In this document: positions 33,201 to 42,306 of the stretch, one piece after another | Layout of the letters: every line of letters starts with the position of its first letter | Numbering within the stretch: position 1 is the first letter of the stretch | Program-made: the position numbers and the translations under genes | DNA from: RGIG8775 sp045128735 | Lineage (GTDB): Bacteria; Bacillota; Clostridia; Oscillospirales; CAG-272 | DNA: 64,000 bases | Assembly: GCA_045128735.1 (NCBI GenBank) | Contig: JBGVRT010000089.1 | Span: 1-64,000 of the forward strand | Reading direction: 5' to 3' | Notes under the pieces: model-generated | What the model was told of the DNA's origin: nothing | The model's database searches: none | The model's input: only the letters and a program-made list of their open reading frames with translations

Positions 33201-35300
33201 ATGAAAAAAACAGTTGCCTTTCTTCTTTCGGTACTTTTCCTGCTTCAGCTTGCCGCTTGTGGCGGACCGACTGAGACGACAGCGCAGGACGCCGTAACCG
33301 ATGCGCCCGAGACAACCGCGCCTCAGAAAGAAGACACAGCTCCAAGCGACCCGACCTTTGACCCCGATGAAGAAATAGTCGATATCTCCCAAAAAGTGAT
33401 ATATGAATACGACTTCACCAAGGAATATGATGATATCGACGGATTTTCGATTTTGCTTGACAATTTCGAACAAGTCCACGGCGAAGGCTTCAAAAACACG
33501 GGTAACAACGGAATTTTAAGAGTGGACGATACAAACATAAGCCTTAAGGGAAAGAGCATTATGGTGGAGGCAGACATTATCTTTGATGTGCTTCCCCACA
33601 AGGCGGAGGGCGTTACAAACTTTCCTCTTTCGGTTATAAGCTGGATAAGAAAAACCGAAAGCAATACGTTCTACGAGTGGGCTTTCAAGATTGATGACAA
33701 CGGCGTTATCTACGTAAAGGACACCGCTACCCCCACAAACGTTAAGATTGAGCCAAACAAGCGCTACACCTTCGGAGTGCTTTATAACGAAGTTGATTCA
33801 CAGCTACAGGTATTCCTTGACGGAAAATTCGTTGACTCGAGAAGCTTTGTGCAGAGAGACCTTATAGGCTCAACCATCCGACTTTTCGACGGCGGTAACG
33901 AAAAGGCACACTTCTCGGCTACCGTATGCAGTACAAGAGCGTATCTTTGCAGCACGGAGGATACGCTTAAGGACGCTAAAATAAGCGTATTCGACTACAA
34001 GGCTGCCAATCCCGATTCAACGGTTTATTTTGCAGCATTTACCGACAAGGACGCCCTTTCCTACAAAGTGGGCGAGGAAATGAGCTTTGAGATTTATCTC
34101 ATTGCCGACAACGAGGTGGTCTCCGCGCCCTACTTCTACTACTCGGTAGAGGGCGAGGACGGACAGCCCAAAACCGAGGGCTACGCCGACGGCTCGAAGG
34201 GACATTTCACGGTCAAGGCTAAGATGTCAAAGCCGGGAGCTATAAGAGTTGAGGCTTACGTTTGCAACTCCGACAAGGTAAAGCAAACCAAAGACAACAG
34301 CCCCCTTCACGTTGACCTTGCTACCTCAACACCGCAGACCGATAACGTGCGATTCAGAGGCGGTGCCATTGCGGGCTTTGAACAGATAACCGCAGGTGGA
34401 AAGATTCCATCCGACCTCGGTGAATACTGGGATGGTGTGGTTTCTGATTGCTATAAGGGTGACATCAAGGTTCTGCGCTTTGACGAGCTTGATCCTGCAG
34501 ATTTTGGCGGAACAGACAAGCATCAGCTTTACCTTGTTGAGATAGAAGCCGCCGACGGATTTGTTACGGGATATCTTACAATTCCCAAGAACAAGAACAG
34601 TCTTGCGCTTCGCTGTAACTTCGTAAGCTACGGCGCGGCTAAAAAGCCAAATCCCGTTTTCTCTGACAACTACGCAAATTTCTCAATCTGCGCTCACAGC
34701 TATCATCTTGACGATCCCAACGCATCTGTTGAGAACAGGTACGGATTTGATAACACTGAAAACCAAAACCGCGACACGGTGTACTTCAAAAAAATGTTTA
34801 TCCGAAACATCATTGCGGCACGTTTCCTTAAGGCATACGTTGGCGACGGAAGCTACGGCAAGATAGTTTTGGGCGAAAAAACAATCGCACCTCTTAACAA
34901 GTGGAAGGTAGGCGACGAGTTTTACGTTCAGGGAGGAAGTCAGGCATCCTTCCAATCTGTCGCTATCGCGGCTATGGATAACGACGTAACCAAGGCAAGC
35001 TTTGGTGTGCCGTGGTTCTGCGACATCGGCGGTAACCTTGTGGGGCGCTTTGACGGTTGGAATCCCGACTACACCAACGCACTTATGTACTACGATTGCT
35101 GTGCACTTGCAACTCTTATTGAAAGCGACGTGACGGTAAGCATAACCGCAGGTCTCGGCGACACCACCTCAGAGCCTTCGGGCGTCGTTGCGCTTTACAA
35201 CGCGCTCAACTGCCCCAAGAGTATGAGTATGATGCAAAACCGTGAGCACACATATGAGCCTCCATCAATGAAAGTTTATAAAATAAGTGACAACGGCTGA
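33201..35300 (+). CDS. Lipoprotein with LamG-like and CE7 acetylesterase domains
   Basis: 699 residues. A lipoprotein signal ends in LAAC (lipidated Cys near 20), followed by a Thr/Glu/Pro-rich linker. A LamG/concanavalin-like domain spans about 65-250 (LDNFEQVHGEGF to DGKFVDSRSF). A linker sheet domain follows, then an acetyl xylan esterase-type (CE7) alpha/beta hydrolase: nucleophile Ser580 in QGGSQAS, Asp654 in GLGDTTSEPSG and His683 in REHTYEPPS. GGSQA replaces the usual GGSQG. It probably removes acetyl groups from xylan-type glycans at the cell surface, complementing the divergent glycosidase. Confidence 0.85.
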   Translation: MKKTVAFLLSVLFLLQLAACGGPTETTAQDAVTDAPETTAPQKEDTAPSDPTFDPDEEIVDISQKVIYEYDFTKEYDDIDGFSILLDNFEQVHGEGFKNTGNNGILRVDDTNISLKGKSIMVEADIIFDVLPHKAEGVTNFPLSVISWIRKTESNTFYEWAFKIDDNGVIYVKDTATPTNVKIEPNKRYTFGVLYNEVDSQLQVFLDGKFVDSRSFVQRDLIGSTIRLFDGGNEKAHFSATVCSTRAYLCSTEDTLKDAKISVFDYKAANPDSTVYFAAFTDKDALSYKVGEEMSFEIYLIADNEVVSAPYFYYSVEGEDGQPKTEGYADGSKGHFTVKAKMSKPGAIRVEAYVCNSDKVKQTKDNSPLHVDLATSTPQTDNVRFRGGAIAGFEQITAGGKIPSDLGEYWDGVVSDCYKGDIKVLRFDELDPADFGGTDKHQLYLVEIEAADGFVTGYLTIPKNKNSLALRCNFVSYGAAKKPNPVFSDNYANFSICAHSYHLDDPNASVENRYGFDNTENQNRDTVYFKKMFIRNIIAARFLKAYVGDGSYGKIVLGEKTIAPLNKWKVGDEFYVQGGSQASFQSVAIAAMDNDVTKASFGVPWFCDIGGNLVGRFDGWNPDYTNALMYYDCCALATLIESDVTVSITAGLGDTTSEPSGVVALYNALNCPKSMSMMQNREHTYEPPSMKVYKISDNG

Positions 35301-35315
35301 TAATCCAACAACAGT

Positions 35316-35346
35316 AAAAGGGGCTGAGTTACTCAGCCCCTTTTTT
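35316..35346. terminator. Bidirectional terminator, GGGGCTGAGT family
   Basis: AAAAGGGGCTGAG (35316-35328) and CTCAGCCCCTTTT (35332-35344), then TT. It sits in the 58 bp between two convergent genes and has A- and T-runs on both sides, so it can serve both. Confidence 0.85.
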
Positions 35347-35358
35347 CGGAGATAATCT

Positions 35359-36717
35359 TTAGTTTTTAAGGCTATGGATAGGTGCGGGGATACGTCCGCC
35401 GCGAGCGATGAACTTTTCGGACGAATATCCGTTAAGCTTCATTATCGGCGCGTAGCCGAGAAGTCCGCCAAATTCTACCGACTCACCAACGCCCTTACCG
35501 TGCACGGGAATTACGCGGACGGCGGTGGTCTTATTATTTACAACGCCTATTGCTATTTCGTCGGCAATTATTGCGCTGAGAGTTGATGCGGAGGTGTCGC
35601 CCGGAACTGCAAACATATCGAGTCCGACCGAGCAGACCGCAGTCATTGCCTCAAGCTTTTCAAGGGACAGCGAGCCGCATTCTACGGCGTGAATCATACC
35701 TGCGTCCTCGGAAACGGGAATAAACGCGCCCGAAAGTCCGCCAACGTGGGAGGACGCCATTACACCGCCCTTCTTTACCGCATCGTTAAGCATTGCAAGC
35801 GCGGCGGTAGTGCCGTGCGTTCCGCAACACTCAAGACCCATATTCTCAAGTATATGAGCCACGCTGTCGCCCTGCGCGGGTGTGGGCGCAAGCGAAAGGT
35901 CAACGATACCGTAAGGTGTATCGAGACGGCGCGACGCCTCGTAAGCCACAAGCTGACCTACGCGAGTTATCTTGAAGGCAATCTTTTTTATGGTCTCTGC
36001 AAGCGTACCAAAGTCGCAGTCTCCTGCCTTTTTAACGGCACAAGCCACAACACCGGGTCCCGAAACGCCCACATTTATAACCGTGTCGGGCTCGCCTACT
36101 CCGTGGAGTGCACCTGCCATAAAGGGGTTATCCTCGGGTACGTTGGCAAACACAACAAGCTTTGCACAGCCTATGGAATCATTATCCTTTGTAAGGTATG
36201 CGGTCTTTTTTATTATCTCGCCCATAAGCTTTACCGCGTCCATATTTATACCGGCTTTAGTTGTAGCCACGTTTACGGACGAGCAAACGCAGGACGTGGT
36301 TGCAAGTGCTTCGGGAATAGACTCAATAAGATTTCTCGCTCCTACCGTCATTCCCTTTTGAACAAGCGCAGAATAACCGCCTATAAAGTTGATTCCAAGC
36401 GTATCAGCCGCGCGCTGAAGTGTGTGAGCAAGGCGAACGTAGCCATCTGGTCCAATTGCTCCGCCAATCATCGACACGGGAGTTACCGACACGCGCTTAT
36501 TGATAATCGGAACTCCGTAGCTCTTTTCAAGGTCGGTGCAAACGCTGACAAGCTTTTCGGCCTTTTTCGTTATTTTATCGTATATTTTTGTTTCAAGTCT
36601 TGAAAGGTCGTCGCTGACGCAATCAAGCAGCGAGATACCCATAGTCACGGTTCTGACGTCAAGGTTCTCCTCGCTTATCATATGGATAGTTTCAAGAATG
36701 TCTGAAGTATTGAGCAT
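35359..36717 (-). CDS. UPF0210/PFL-family protein
   Basis: 452 residues, the usual length of the UPF0210 (DUF711) family. Recognisable stretches are ETIHMISEENLDVRTVTMGISLLDC, SVTPVSMIGGAIGPDGYVRLA, INVGVSGPGVV and the C-terminal GGRIPAPIHSLKN. The fold resembles glycyl-radical enzyme barrels, but no glycyl-radical motif is present and the function is unknown. It is nearly always encoded just after a UPF0237 ACT-domain protein, as here, with 13 bp between them. Confidence 0.9.
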   Translation of the reverse strand: MLNTSDILETIHMISEENLDVRTVTMGISLLDCVSDDLSRLETKIYDKITKKAEKLVSVCTDLEKSYGVPIINKRVSVTPVSMIGGAIGPDGYVRLAHTLQRAADTLGINFIGGYSALVQKGMTVGARNLIESIPEALATTSCVCSSVNVATTKAGINMDAVKLMGEIIKKTAYLTKDNDSIGCAKLVVFANVPEDNPFMAGALHGVGEPDTVINVGVSGPGVVACAVKKAGDCDFGTLAETIKKIAFKITRVGQLVAYEASRRLDTPYGIVDLSLAPTPAQGDSVAHILENMGLECCGTHGTTAALAMLNDAVKKGGVMASSHVGGLSGAFIPVSEDAGMIHAVECGSLSLEKLEAMTAVCSVGLDMFAVPGDTSASTLSAIIADEIAIGVVNNKTTAVRVIPVHGKGVGESVEFGGLLGYAPIMKLNGYSSEKFIARGGRIPAPIHSLKN

Positions 36718-36730
36718 TTCTATACCTCAC

Positions 36731-37000
36731 TTATATCCTGTGCATAGAATTGAAGATATCCTCGTGCATAGCGCGGATATCAAGATTCTTGCTCTTTCCA
36801 AGCTCCGCAAGAGCATCTGCAAAATCCGCAAAGGGCAGATTAAGCCCTTCAATGTCAACAAGCATTATCATTGCGAAATACTCGTGCAACACACTCTGGC
36901 TTATCTCAACAATGTTACCGCCAAATTTAGCGCATTCGGTACTTACCGCGGCGATAATACCCACGGTATCCTTACCCGTTACTGTTATAACTGCTTTCAT
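36731..37000 (-). CDS. ACT domain protein, UPF0237
   Basis: 89 residues from the ATG at 37000, which has GGAGG upstream; the in-frame extension further up lacks one and crosses the promoter -10. MKAVITVTGKDTVGIIAAVSTECAKFGGNIVEISQSVLHEYFAMIMLVD is a single ACT domain, and the protein ends MHEDIFNSMHRI, typical of UPF0237. ACT domains bind amino acids or similar effectors. It probably regulates or supports the adjoining UPF0210 protein (inference from conserved pairing). Confidence 0.92.
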   Translation of the reverse strand: MKAVITVTGKDTVGIIAAVSTECAKFGGNIVEISQSVLHEYFAMIMLVDIEGLNLPFADFADALAELGKSKNLDIRAMHEDIFNSMHRI

Positions 37001-37030
37001 AATTTCCTCCGAAAAATTTACTTCCCTAAC

Positions 37031-37059
37031 ATTATACACCAAAATCAATCTGTTTTCAA
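37031..37059 (-). promoter_or_regulatory. Sigma-A promoter of the ACT/UPF0210 pair
   Basis: TTGAAA (37054-37059), 17-bp spacer, TATAAT (37031-37036) on the minus strand. It separates this pair from the histidine operon. Confidence 0.75.
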
Positions 37060-37064
37060 TAGAA

Positions 37065-37082
37065 TTGACAAAATTTTGTCAA
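37065..37082. promoter_or_regulatory. 18-bp perfect palindrome upstream of the ACT promoter
   Basis: TTGACAAAATTTTGTCAA is a complete palindrome overlapping the stop codon of hisJ and lying 6 bp upstream of the ACT -35. It contains no GC-rich stem, so an operator or protein site is more likely than a terminator. It also carries outward TTGACA hexamers. Confidence 0.4.
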
Positions 37083-37888
37083 AATTCTTCGTCAATCCAA
37101 CCATTTTTTGTAAGCTTTCTGAACGATTTGAAGCCTGCATTTTTCGCCTTCTTAACTACATCGTCAAAGCCGAGAGTTACATACATAGCATTGTGAGCAT
37201 CGCTTGAATAGGTAACAGAGCCGCCCATTTCTCTTATTACGTTGAGAAAATAGTCGTTGGGATATGCATCTGTGCGGTATCCGCGGGATATCGCCCCCGT
37301 GTTTATCTCGAACGCCGCTCCCGTATGCACAAGCTTTTCAAGGGCGTTTTCAGCCGCCCTTATATAGCGTTTATCGCTTTCGTCAAAAAGCTTGCCGCCC
37401 TCGTTGAACTTTGTCACAAGGTCAAAGTGACCCACAATGTCAAATTTGAATTTATCCGCCATTCTGCCCATATAGTCGTAATAGTTGCAGGCAAGCTCAA
37501 TAAGGTCGCCGCCAAAATGCTTATTTGCGGCGTTTATCTGCTTTTCGGCGGTATGGTCAACGTCAATATACTCGTCGCCCACCACGAAAAAATGCACCGA
37601 GCCGATAACGTAATCGTATCCCTTAGCAACAGGCGAGGTGTAGTCGCTCTCAACTCCGAGGAAAACATTTATTTCGTCCTTATATTTCTCTTTAAGGCGG
37701 TTCATTTCAGCAATATACGGAGCCTCGTTTTCGGGCTTCAGGCTATAGGATGAGCCCTTTACGCTGACATAGTGCTCCGACAGTCCGAACGAATCACACC
37801 CTGCATCTATAGCCGCTCTGACCATTTCCTCTGCGGTGCTTTTTCCGTCGCTGAACTCTGCGTGGCAATGGTAGTTAAAGGGTCTCAT
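37079..37888 (-). CDS. hisJ: Histidinol-phosphatase, PHP family
   Basis: 269 residues. The PHP metal site starts with NYHCHAEFSDGKSTAEEMVRAAIDAGCDSFGLSEH and continues with GVESDY, DIVGHFDLV and YSSDAHN. This is the HisJ/HisK type found in Firmicutes, which dephosphorylates histidinol phosphate; the HisB protein here lacks the phosphatase half, so this gene fills that step. It overlaps hisIE by four bases and is last in the operon. Confidence 0.93.
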   Translation of the reverse strand: MRPFNYHCHAEFSDGKSTAEEMVRAAIDAGCDSFGLSEHYVSVKGSSYSLKPENEAPYIAEMNRLKEKYKDEINVFLGVESDYTSPVAKGYDYVIGSVHFFVVGDEYIDVDHTAEKQINAANKHFGGDLIELACNYYDYMGRMADKFKFDIVGHFDLVTKFNEGGKLFDESDKRYIRAAENALEKLVHTGAAFEINTGAISRGYRTDAYPNDYFLNVIREMGGSVTYSSDAHNAMYVTLGFDDVVKKAKNAGFKSFRKLTKNGWIDEEF

Positions 37889-38535
37889 TTCGTCATTTTC
37901 TCCTGCTTGACCTTATGGTCAATTACATGTCTTGACGCGAGCTCGCTCTTGATGTCGTCGATGCTGATGCCCATCTGCACCATAAGCACCATTACGTGGT
38001 AAACAAGGTCGGAGATCTCGTATATAGTTTCAGCCTTATCGTCAGCTTTACCCGCTATTATAACCTCTGTAGACTCCTCGCCAACCTTTTTGAGAATCTT
38101 ATCGATTCCCTTTTCAAAAAGGTAGGTGGTGTAAGAGCCTTCCTTTTTCTCGGTCTTTCTGCCCTCGATAAGCTTCATAAGTCCGTCAAGCGAGAACTCG
38201 TTAAGGGTCTCGCTATGGAATATCTCTTCATTAAAGCAGGAATCAGCCCCCGTATGGCAGGCAGGTCCGTCCTTTTCCACAAGCACGGTAAGGGCGTCGC
38301 GGTCGCAATCGGCGATTATTTTTACTATGTGCTGATAGTTGCCCGAGGTTGCGCCCTTGCGCCAAAGCTCCTGACGCGAGCGAGACCAGAAGCAGGTCTT
38401 GCCCTCCTCCATACTTATCTTAAGACTTTCACGGTTCATATACGCCAAGGTCAACACCTTGCCCGATTTAGCGTCAACCACGATTGCGGGAATAAGCCCC
38501 TTTTCGTCAAATTTAAGTGTTTCTATATCAAACAT
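37885..38535 (-). CDS. hisIE: Bifunctional PR-AMP cyclohydrolase/PR-ATP pyrophosphatase
   Basis: 216 residues, a fusion. HisI (1-110) shows LTLAYMNRESLKISMEEGKTCFWSRSRQELWRKGATSGN and the metal-binding CDRDALTVLVEKDGPACHTG. HisE (about 120-205) shows YTTYLFEKGIDKILKKVGEESTEVIIAGK and DLVYHVMVLM. It carries out steps 2 and 3 of histidine synthesis. Confidence 0.95.
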   Translation of the reverse strand: MFDIETLKFDEKGLIPAIVVDAKSGKVLTLAYMNRESLKISMEEGKTCFWSRSRQELWRKGATSGNYQHIVKIIADCDRDALTVLVEKDGPACHTGADSCFNEEIFHSETLNEFSLDGLMKLIEGRKTEKKEGSYTTYLFEKGIDKILKKVGEESTEVIIAGKADDKAETIYEISDLVYHVMVLMVQMGISIDDIKSELASRHVIDHKVKQEKMTK

Positions 38536-38546
38536 TTTCTTACCTC

Positions 38547-39305
38547 TCAGATTCTCATATTTATATTGTTTTCAACAAGGAATTTCTTAAGCGCGGGTAT
38601 TTCCACCTCTGAATAGTGGAAGATAGACGCGGCAAGACCTGCGTCAACCCCCTTAACGCTTTCAAACAGCGTTACGAAATCCTGCATACAGCCCGCACCG
38701 CCCGAGGCAATAACAGGCACGTCAACGATATTGCAGACCGCTTCAAGCATTTCAAGGTCAAAACCTTTCTTCACTCCGTCGGTATCAATACTGTTGACCA
38801 CAATTTCTCCCGCGCCGTTGCCGACACAGCGTTTTATCCACTCAAGAGCTTCCATTCCCGTGTTTTCTCTGCCGCCCTTGGCAAAAACGCGGAAAACGCC
38901 GTCCACGCGCTTAACGTCTACCGAAAGCACCACACATTGGTCACCGTAGCGTTTTGCCGCTTCTTCAACAAGACTCGGATTTCTGATAGCTCCCGAATTC
39001 ACGCTGACCTTATCCGCACCGCATTTAAGCACGCGGTCAAAGTCCTCAACGCTGTTGATTCCGCCGCCAACCGTAAGCGGAATAAATATTTTGCTTGCAA
39101 CCTCGCATAGTATCTCGGTAAAGAGCTTTCTGCCGTCGCTTGAGGCGGTTATATCGTAGAAAACAAGCTCGTCCGCGCCGCTTTTGCTGTAATATTCGGC
39201 AAGCTTTACGGGTGAGGAAACGTCCACAAGTCCCATAAAGTTTGTTCCCTTTACAACTCTGCCGTCCTTGACGTCAAGGCAAGGGATTATTCTTTTTGTT
39301 ACCAT
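38547..39305 (-). CDS. hisF: Imidazole glycerol phosphate synthase, cyclase subunit
   Basis: 252 residues. RIIPCLDVKDGRVVKGTNF has the catalytic Asp at strand 1 and VVNSIDTDGVKKGFDLEML the second Asp; IPLTVGGGI and IASGGAG bind the two phosphates. It joins with HisH to make imidazole glycerol phosphate and AICAR. One base separates it from hisA. Confidence 0.96.
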   Translation of the reverse strand: MVTKRIIPCLDVKDGRVVKGTNFMGLVDVSSPVKLAEYYSKSGADELVFYDITASSDGRKLFTEILCEVASKIFIPLTVGGGINSVEDFDRVLKCGADKVSVNSGAIRNPSLVEEAAKRYGDQCVVLSVDVKRVDGVFRVFAKGGRENTGMEALEWIKRCVGNGAGEIVVNSIDTDGVKKGFDLEMLEAVCNIVDVPVIASGGAGCMQDFVTLFESVKGVDAGLAASIFHYSEVEIPALKKFLVENNINMRI

Positions 39306-39306
39306 T

Positions 39307-40017
39307 TTATTTTGCCTCCGCTATTGCCTCTTTGAGGTCGATATTGCCCGTATATATGGCTTTTCCGACTATCGCTCCGTACATGCCCATTTTTGCGAGA
39401 GCTTTTACGTCGTCGATGGTGGAAACTCCGCCCGACGCCACGAAATTCATTGTAAATCTCTCAGAAAGCCTGCGGTAAAGCTCGGTGTTAGTTCCGCTTA
39501 GCATTCCGTCTTTGGATATATCGGTACATATAACCGTGGAAACACCGTCGTTCTGCAGTTTTTCGCAAAACTCAAAGCATTCGAGAGCCGACACCTCAAG
39601 CCACCCCTTTATAGCCACCATTCCGTCCTTGATATCAACGCCCACGGCAATTTTTTCGCCGTACTCCGCGAGCGCAGTTTTAAGGAAATCGGGGTTGGAG
39701 ACCGCCGCCGTACCGATTATTACTCGGGAAACGCCTGCTTCTATATACTTTTTCACAGTTTCCATACTGCGGATGCCGCCGCCGATCTCAACCTTGAGTC
39801 CACTTTTGGCAATCTCCGCAACGGTTGCGAAGTTTGCCGTGCTTCCGTCGCGCGCTCCGTCAAGGTCAACCACGTGTATCCATTCAGCTCCTGCCGCCTT
39901 AAAGCTTTTTGCCATTTCGGGGGGACATTCGCTGTAAACGGTGACCTCGTTATAGTCACCTTTTTTCAGTCTGACGGCTTTGCCGCCAAGCAAATCTATT
40001 GCGGGAAAAATTTTCAT
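39307..40017 (-). CDS. hisA: ProFAR isomerase
   Basis: 236 residues, TIM barrel like its paralogue HisF. FPAIDLLGGKAVRLKKGDYNEVTVY contains the first catalytic Asp and CTDISKDGMLSGTN the second; VEIGGGIRS and VASGGVS are phosphate sites. It isomerises the PRFAR precursor. Confidence 0.96.
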   Translation of the reverse strand: MKIFPAIDLLGGKAVRLKKGDYNEVTVYSECPPEMAKSFKAAGAEWIHVVDLDGARDGSTANFATVAEIAKSGLKVEIGGGIRSMETVKKYIEAGVSRVIIGTAAVSNPDFLKTALAEYGEKIAVGVDIKDGMVAIKGWLEVSALECFEFCEKLQNDGVSTVICTDISKDGMLSGTNTELYRRLSERFTMNFVASGGVSTIDDVKALAKMGMYGAIVGKAIYTGNIDLKEAIAEAK

Positions 40018-40035
40018 CTGTTTATCCTTTTTATG

Positions 40036-40653
40036 TCAAAGCTCGCAAAAAGCCTTGAGAATTCTTAGTCCCACTTCTCCGCTTTTTTCGGGATGGAACT
40101 GACATCCGTACACGTTGCCCGAGGCAACCGCGGCGGTAAGCGGCGCACCGTATTCCGAGGTGGCAATTACCGACTCCTCGCAATTTGCGCCGTAATACGA
40201 GTGAACGAAGTAAACGAAATCGCCCTCGTCAAGATACTTGAATATCTCGTTTTTTGCTTTATTCTTCGGGAAATTAAGTGCGTTCCAACCGATATGCGGA
40301 ATCTTAAGCCCCTCGGAAATAACCTCAGCTATAGGGCGCACTTCTCCGCGGATAAGCCCGAGTCCTTTATGCTCGCCGTATTCAAAGCTCTTTTCAAAAA
40401 GCATCTGCATACCGAGGCATATACCAAGTATGGGCTTGCCCTTTGCCGCTTCCTCACATATCACCTTATCAAGACCGCAAGCGCGAAGCTTATTTGCCGC
40501 GTCCTCAAAGGCACCGACACCGGGGAGCAATATTTTATCGGCGCTTCTTATAACACCCTCGTCACCGCTTACAACACTTTGCGCGCCGATTGCGGCAAGT
40601 GAGCTTTTAAGCGAAAAGAGGTTTCCAACGCCGTAATCAACGACTGCAATCAT
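40036..40653 (-). CDS. hisH: Imidazole glycerol phosphate synthase, glutaminase subunit
   Basis: 205 residues, a class I glutamine amidotransferase. VDYGVGNLFSLKSSLAAIG opens the protein; the nucleophile Cys lies in LGICLGMQMLFE, and His/Glu in GCQFHPEKSG. It supplies ammonia to HisF. Its start overlaps the hisB stop by four bases. Confidence 0.96.
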   Translation of the reverse strand: MIAVVDYGVGNLFSLKSSLAAIGAQSVVSGDEGVIRSADKILLPGVGAFEDAANKLRACGLDKVICEEAAKGKPILGICLGMQMLFEKSFEYGEHKGLGLIRGEVRPIAEVISEGLKIPHIGWNALNFPKNKAKNEIFKYLDEGDFVYFVHSYYGANCEESVIATSEYGAPLTAAVASGNVYGCQFHPEKSGEVGLRILKAFCEL

Positions 40654-41240
40654 ACAAGCACCCCTTTGGTGGACGAGACCTCGTTTGCAAATCTCGGGTC
40701 AATTGCCACAGCCTTGGCAAGCGCGCGTGCAAAGCTCTTGAACGCACCCTCTATAATGTGGTGAGAGTTCTTGCCGTCAAGCTGTCTCAAGTGAAGCGTA
40801 ATTCCCGCGCGCCTTACAAAGGCAACGAAAAACTCCTCAACAAGCTCGGTATCAAAATCGCCCACCTTTTGCGTGGGAATATCAAGCCCGTAAGCAAGAT
40901 AGCTTCTGCCCGAAATATCAATGGCACTCATAATAAGTGCCTCGTCCATAGGCAACAGCATTTCGCCATAGCGTACAATTCCCTTTCCGTCACCGAGTGC
41001 GCCGCGGAAAGCGTCTCCAAGACAAATTCCTATATCCTCCGCGCTGTGGTGGTAGTCAACCTCAACGTCGCCTGTGCACTTTACAAAGAGGTCAAATCTG
41101 CCGTGGTGCGCAAAAAGTGTGAGCATATGGTCAAGGAATCCGCAGCCTGTGGATATTTCGCTTTTGCCTGTACCGTCAAGCTCAAGGCAAAGCGCAATGT
41201 CGGTCTCGGCGGTTTTTCTTTCTATTTTGTAATTTCTCAT
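40650..41240 (-). CDS. hisB: Imidazoleglycerol-phosphate dehydratase
   Basis: 196 residues from the ATG at 41240 (AAAGGAG upstream); an upstream in-frame extension reads back into hisC and is rejected. Metal-binding repeats GFLDHMLTLFAHHG, DYHHSAEDIGICLG and SHHIIEGAFKSFARAL are present. It is the monofunctional dehydratase form without the N-terminal phosphatase of enterobacterial HisB. Confidence 0.96.
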   Translation of the reverse strand: MRNYKIERKTAETDIALCLELDGTGKSEISTGCGFLDHMLTLFAHHGRFDLFVKCTGDVEVDYHHSAEDIGICLGDAFRGALGDGKGIVRYGEMLLPMDEALIMSAIDISGRSYLAYGLDIPTQKVGDFDTELVEEFFVAFVRRAGITLHLRQLDGKNSHHIIEGAFKSFARALAKAVAIDPRFANEVSSTKGVLV

Positions 41241-41241
41241 C

Positions 41242-42297
41242 TTATTCTCCTTTAAGGATAGCCTCAACAGCCGCCACAAGCGCCTGCATCTGCTCCATTG
41301 TTCCAACGGTTATCCTTACGAAATTGTTTATTCTGTCACTTCCGAAATATCTGACGAGTATTCCTCTTGCCTTAAGCTTTTCGTAAAGCTCCCTACCGCC
41401 AATTTCAGCGCTCTCGGCAAAAATGAAGTTTGCCTTTGAGTCAAGCACCGAGAAGCCAAGCTTTCCGAGCGCCTCCGCGGTGTACTCACGCGCCTTTATC
41501 ACAAGCTTGCAGTTGTTCATATAGTACTCGTTATCACGTACAGCCGCCACGCCTGCCGCAAGGGTCAAGCGGTTTATGCAATAGGGATTGGTGGAATACT
41601 TTATCTTTTCAAGGTCGGAGATTATCTCCTTATCGGCAATGGCAAAGCCGAGACGCGCGCCTGCCATAGAGCGCGATTTCGAGAATGTGGCAACCACAAG
41701 AAGGTTCTTATACTTCTTTGTAAGCGGAATACAGCTTTCTCCGCCGAAATCCACGTAAGCCTCGTCAACAAGCACCATATTATCGGGATTGCTTTTAAGT
41801 ATCTCCTCTATGGCATCAAGCCCGAGTGTAAGACCCGTGGGGGCGTTTGGGTTTGCGATAACCACGTTTTTGCCCACGTCCAAGTAGTCCTCAACGGCAA
41901 CCGTGAAATCCTTGCGAAGAGGAATTTTTTTGTAGTCAACGCTGTAAAGCTCGGCGTAAACCTTATAAAACCCATAGGTTATGTCGGGGAAAACCGCGCC
42001 GCCGTCGCAAAAGCCGAGGAAGAAGAAGTTGAGAATATCGTCAGAGCCGTTTGAAACGTAAATATTCTCCTTCTCTACCCCATACAGCTTTGCAAGCTCG
42101 CGCTTAAGCTCGGCGCAATCGGGGTCGGGGTAAAGGTTTAATTTGTCGGCGTTTTCCTCCACCGCCTTAAGCACGCCGACAGAGGGCGGAAAAGGCGACT
42201 CATTGGTATTTAACTTGATATATTTCATATCCTTGGGCTGTTCACCGGGGGTGTAAGCCTCAAGTCCTGCATATCGGGAATTGATAAATCTGCTCAT
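41242..42297 (-). CDS. hisC: Histidinol-phosphate aminotransferase
   Basis: 351 residues, fold type I aminotransferase. KLNTNESPFPPSVGV near the N-terminus, NPNAPTGL, VDEAYVDFGGES, the PLP lysine in ATFSKSRSMAGARLGF, and a C-terminal NFVRITVGTMEQ with the substrate Arg. It transaminates imidazole acetol phosphate. Confidence 0.95.
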   Translation of the reverse strand: MSRFINSRYAGLEAYTPGEQPKDMKYIKLNTNESPFPPSVGVLKAVEENADKLNLYPDPDCAELKRELAKLYGVEKENIYVSNGSDDILNFFFLGFCDGGAVFPDITYGFYKVYAELYSVDYKKIPLRKDFTVAVEDYLDVGKNVVIANPNAPTGLTLGLDAIEEILKSNPDNMVLVDEAYVDFGGESCIPLTKKYKNLLVVATFSKSRSMAGARLGFAIADKEIISDLEKIKYSTNPYCINRLTLAAGVAAVRDNEYYMNNCKLVIKAREYTAEALGKLGFSVLDSKANFIFAESAEIGGRELYEKLKARGILVRYFGSDRINNFVRITVGTMEQMQALVAAVEAILKGE

Positions 42298-42306
42298 TGT
42301 GTCCTC

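Noticed and set aside
35689..36603. 304-codon plus-strand frame
   Set aside because: Antisense to the well-conserved UPF0210 gene; composition is typical of a shadow frame.
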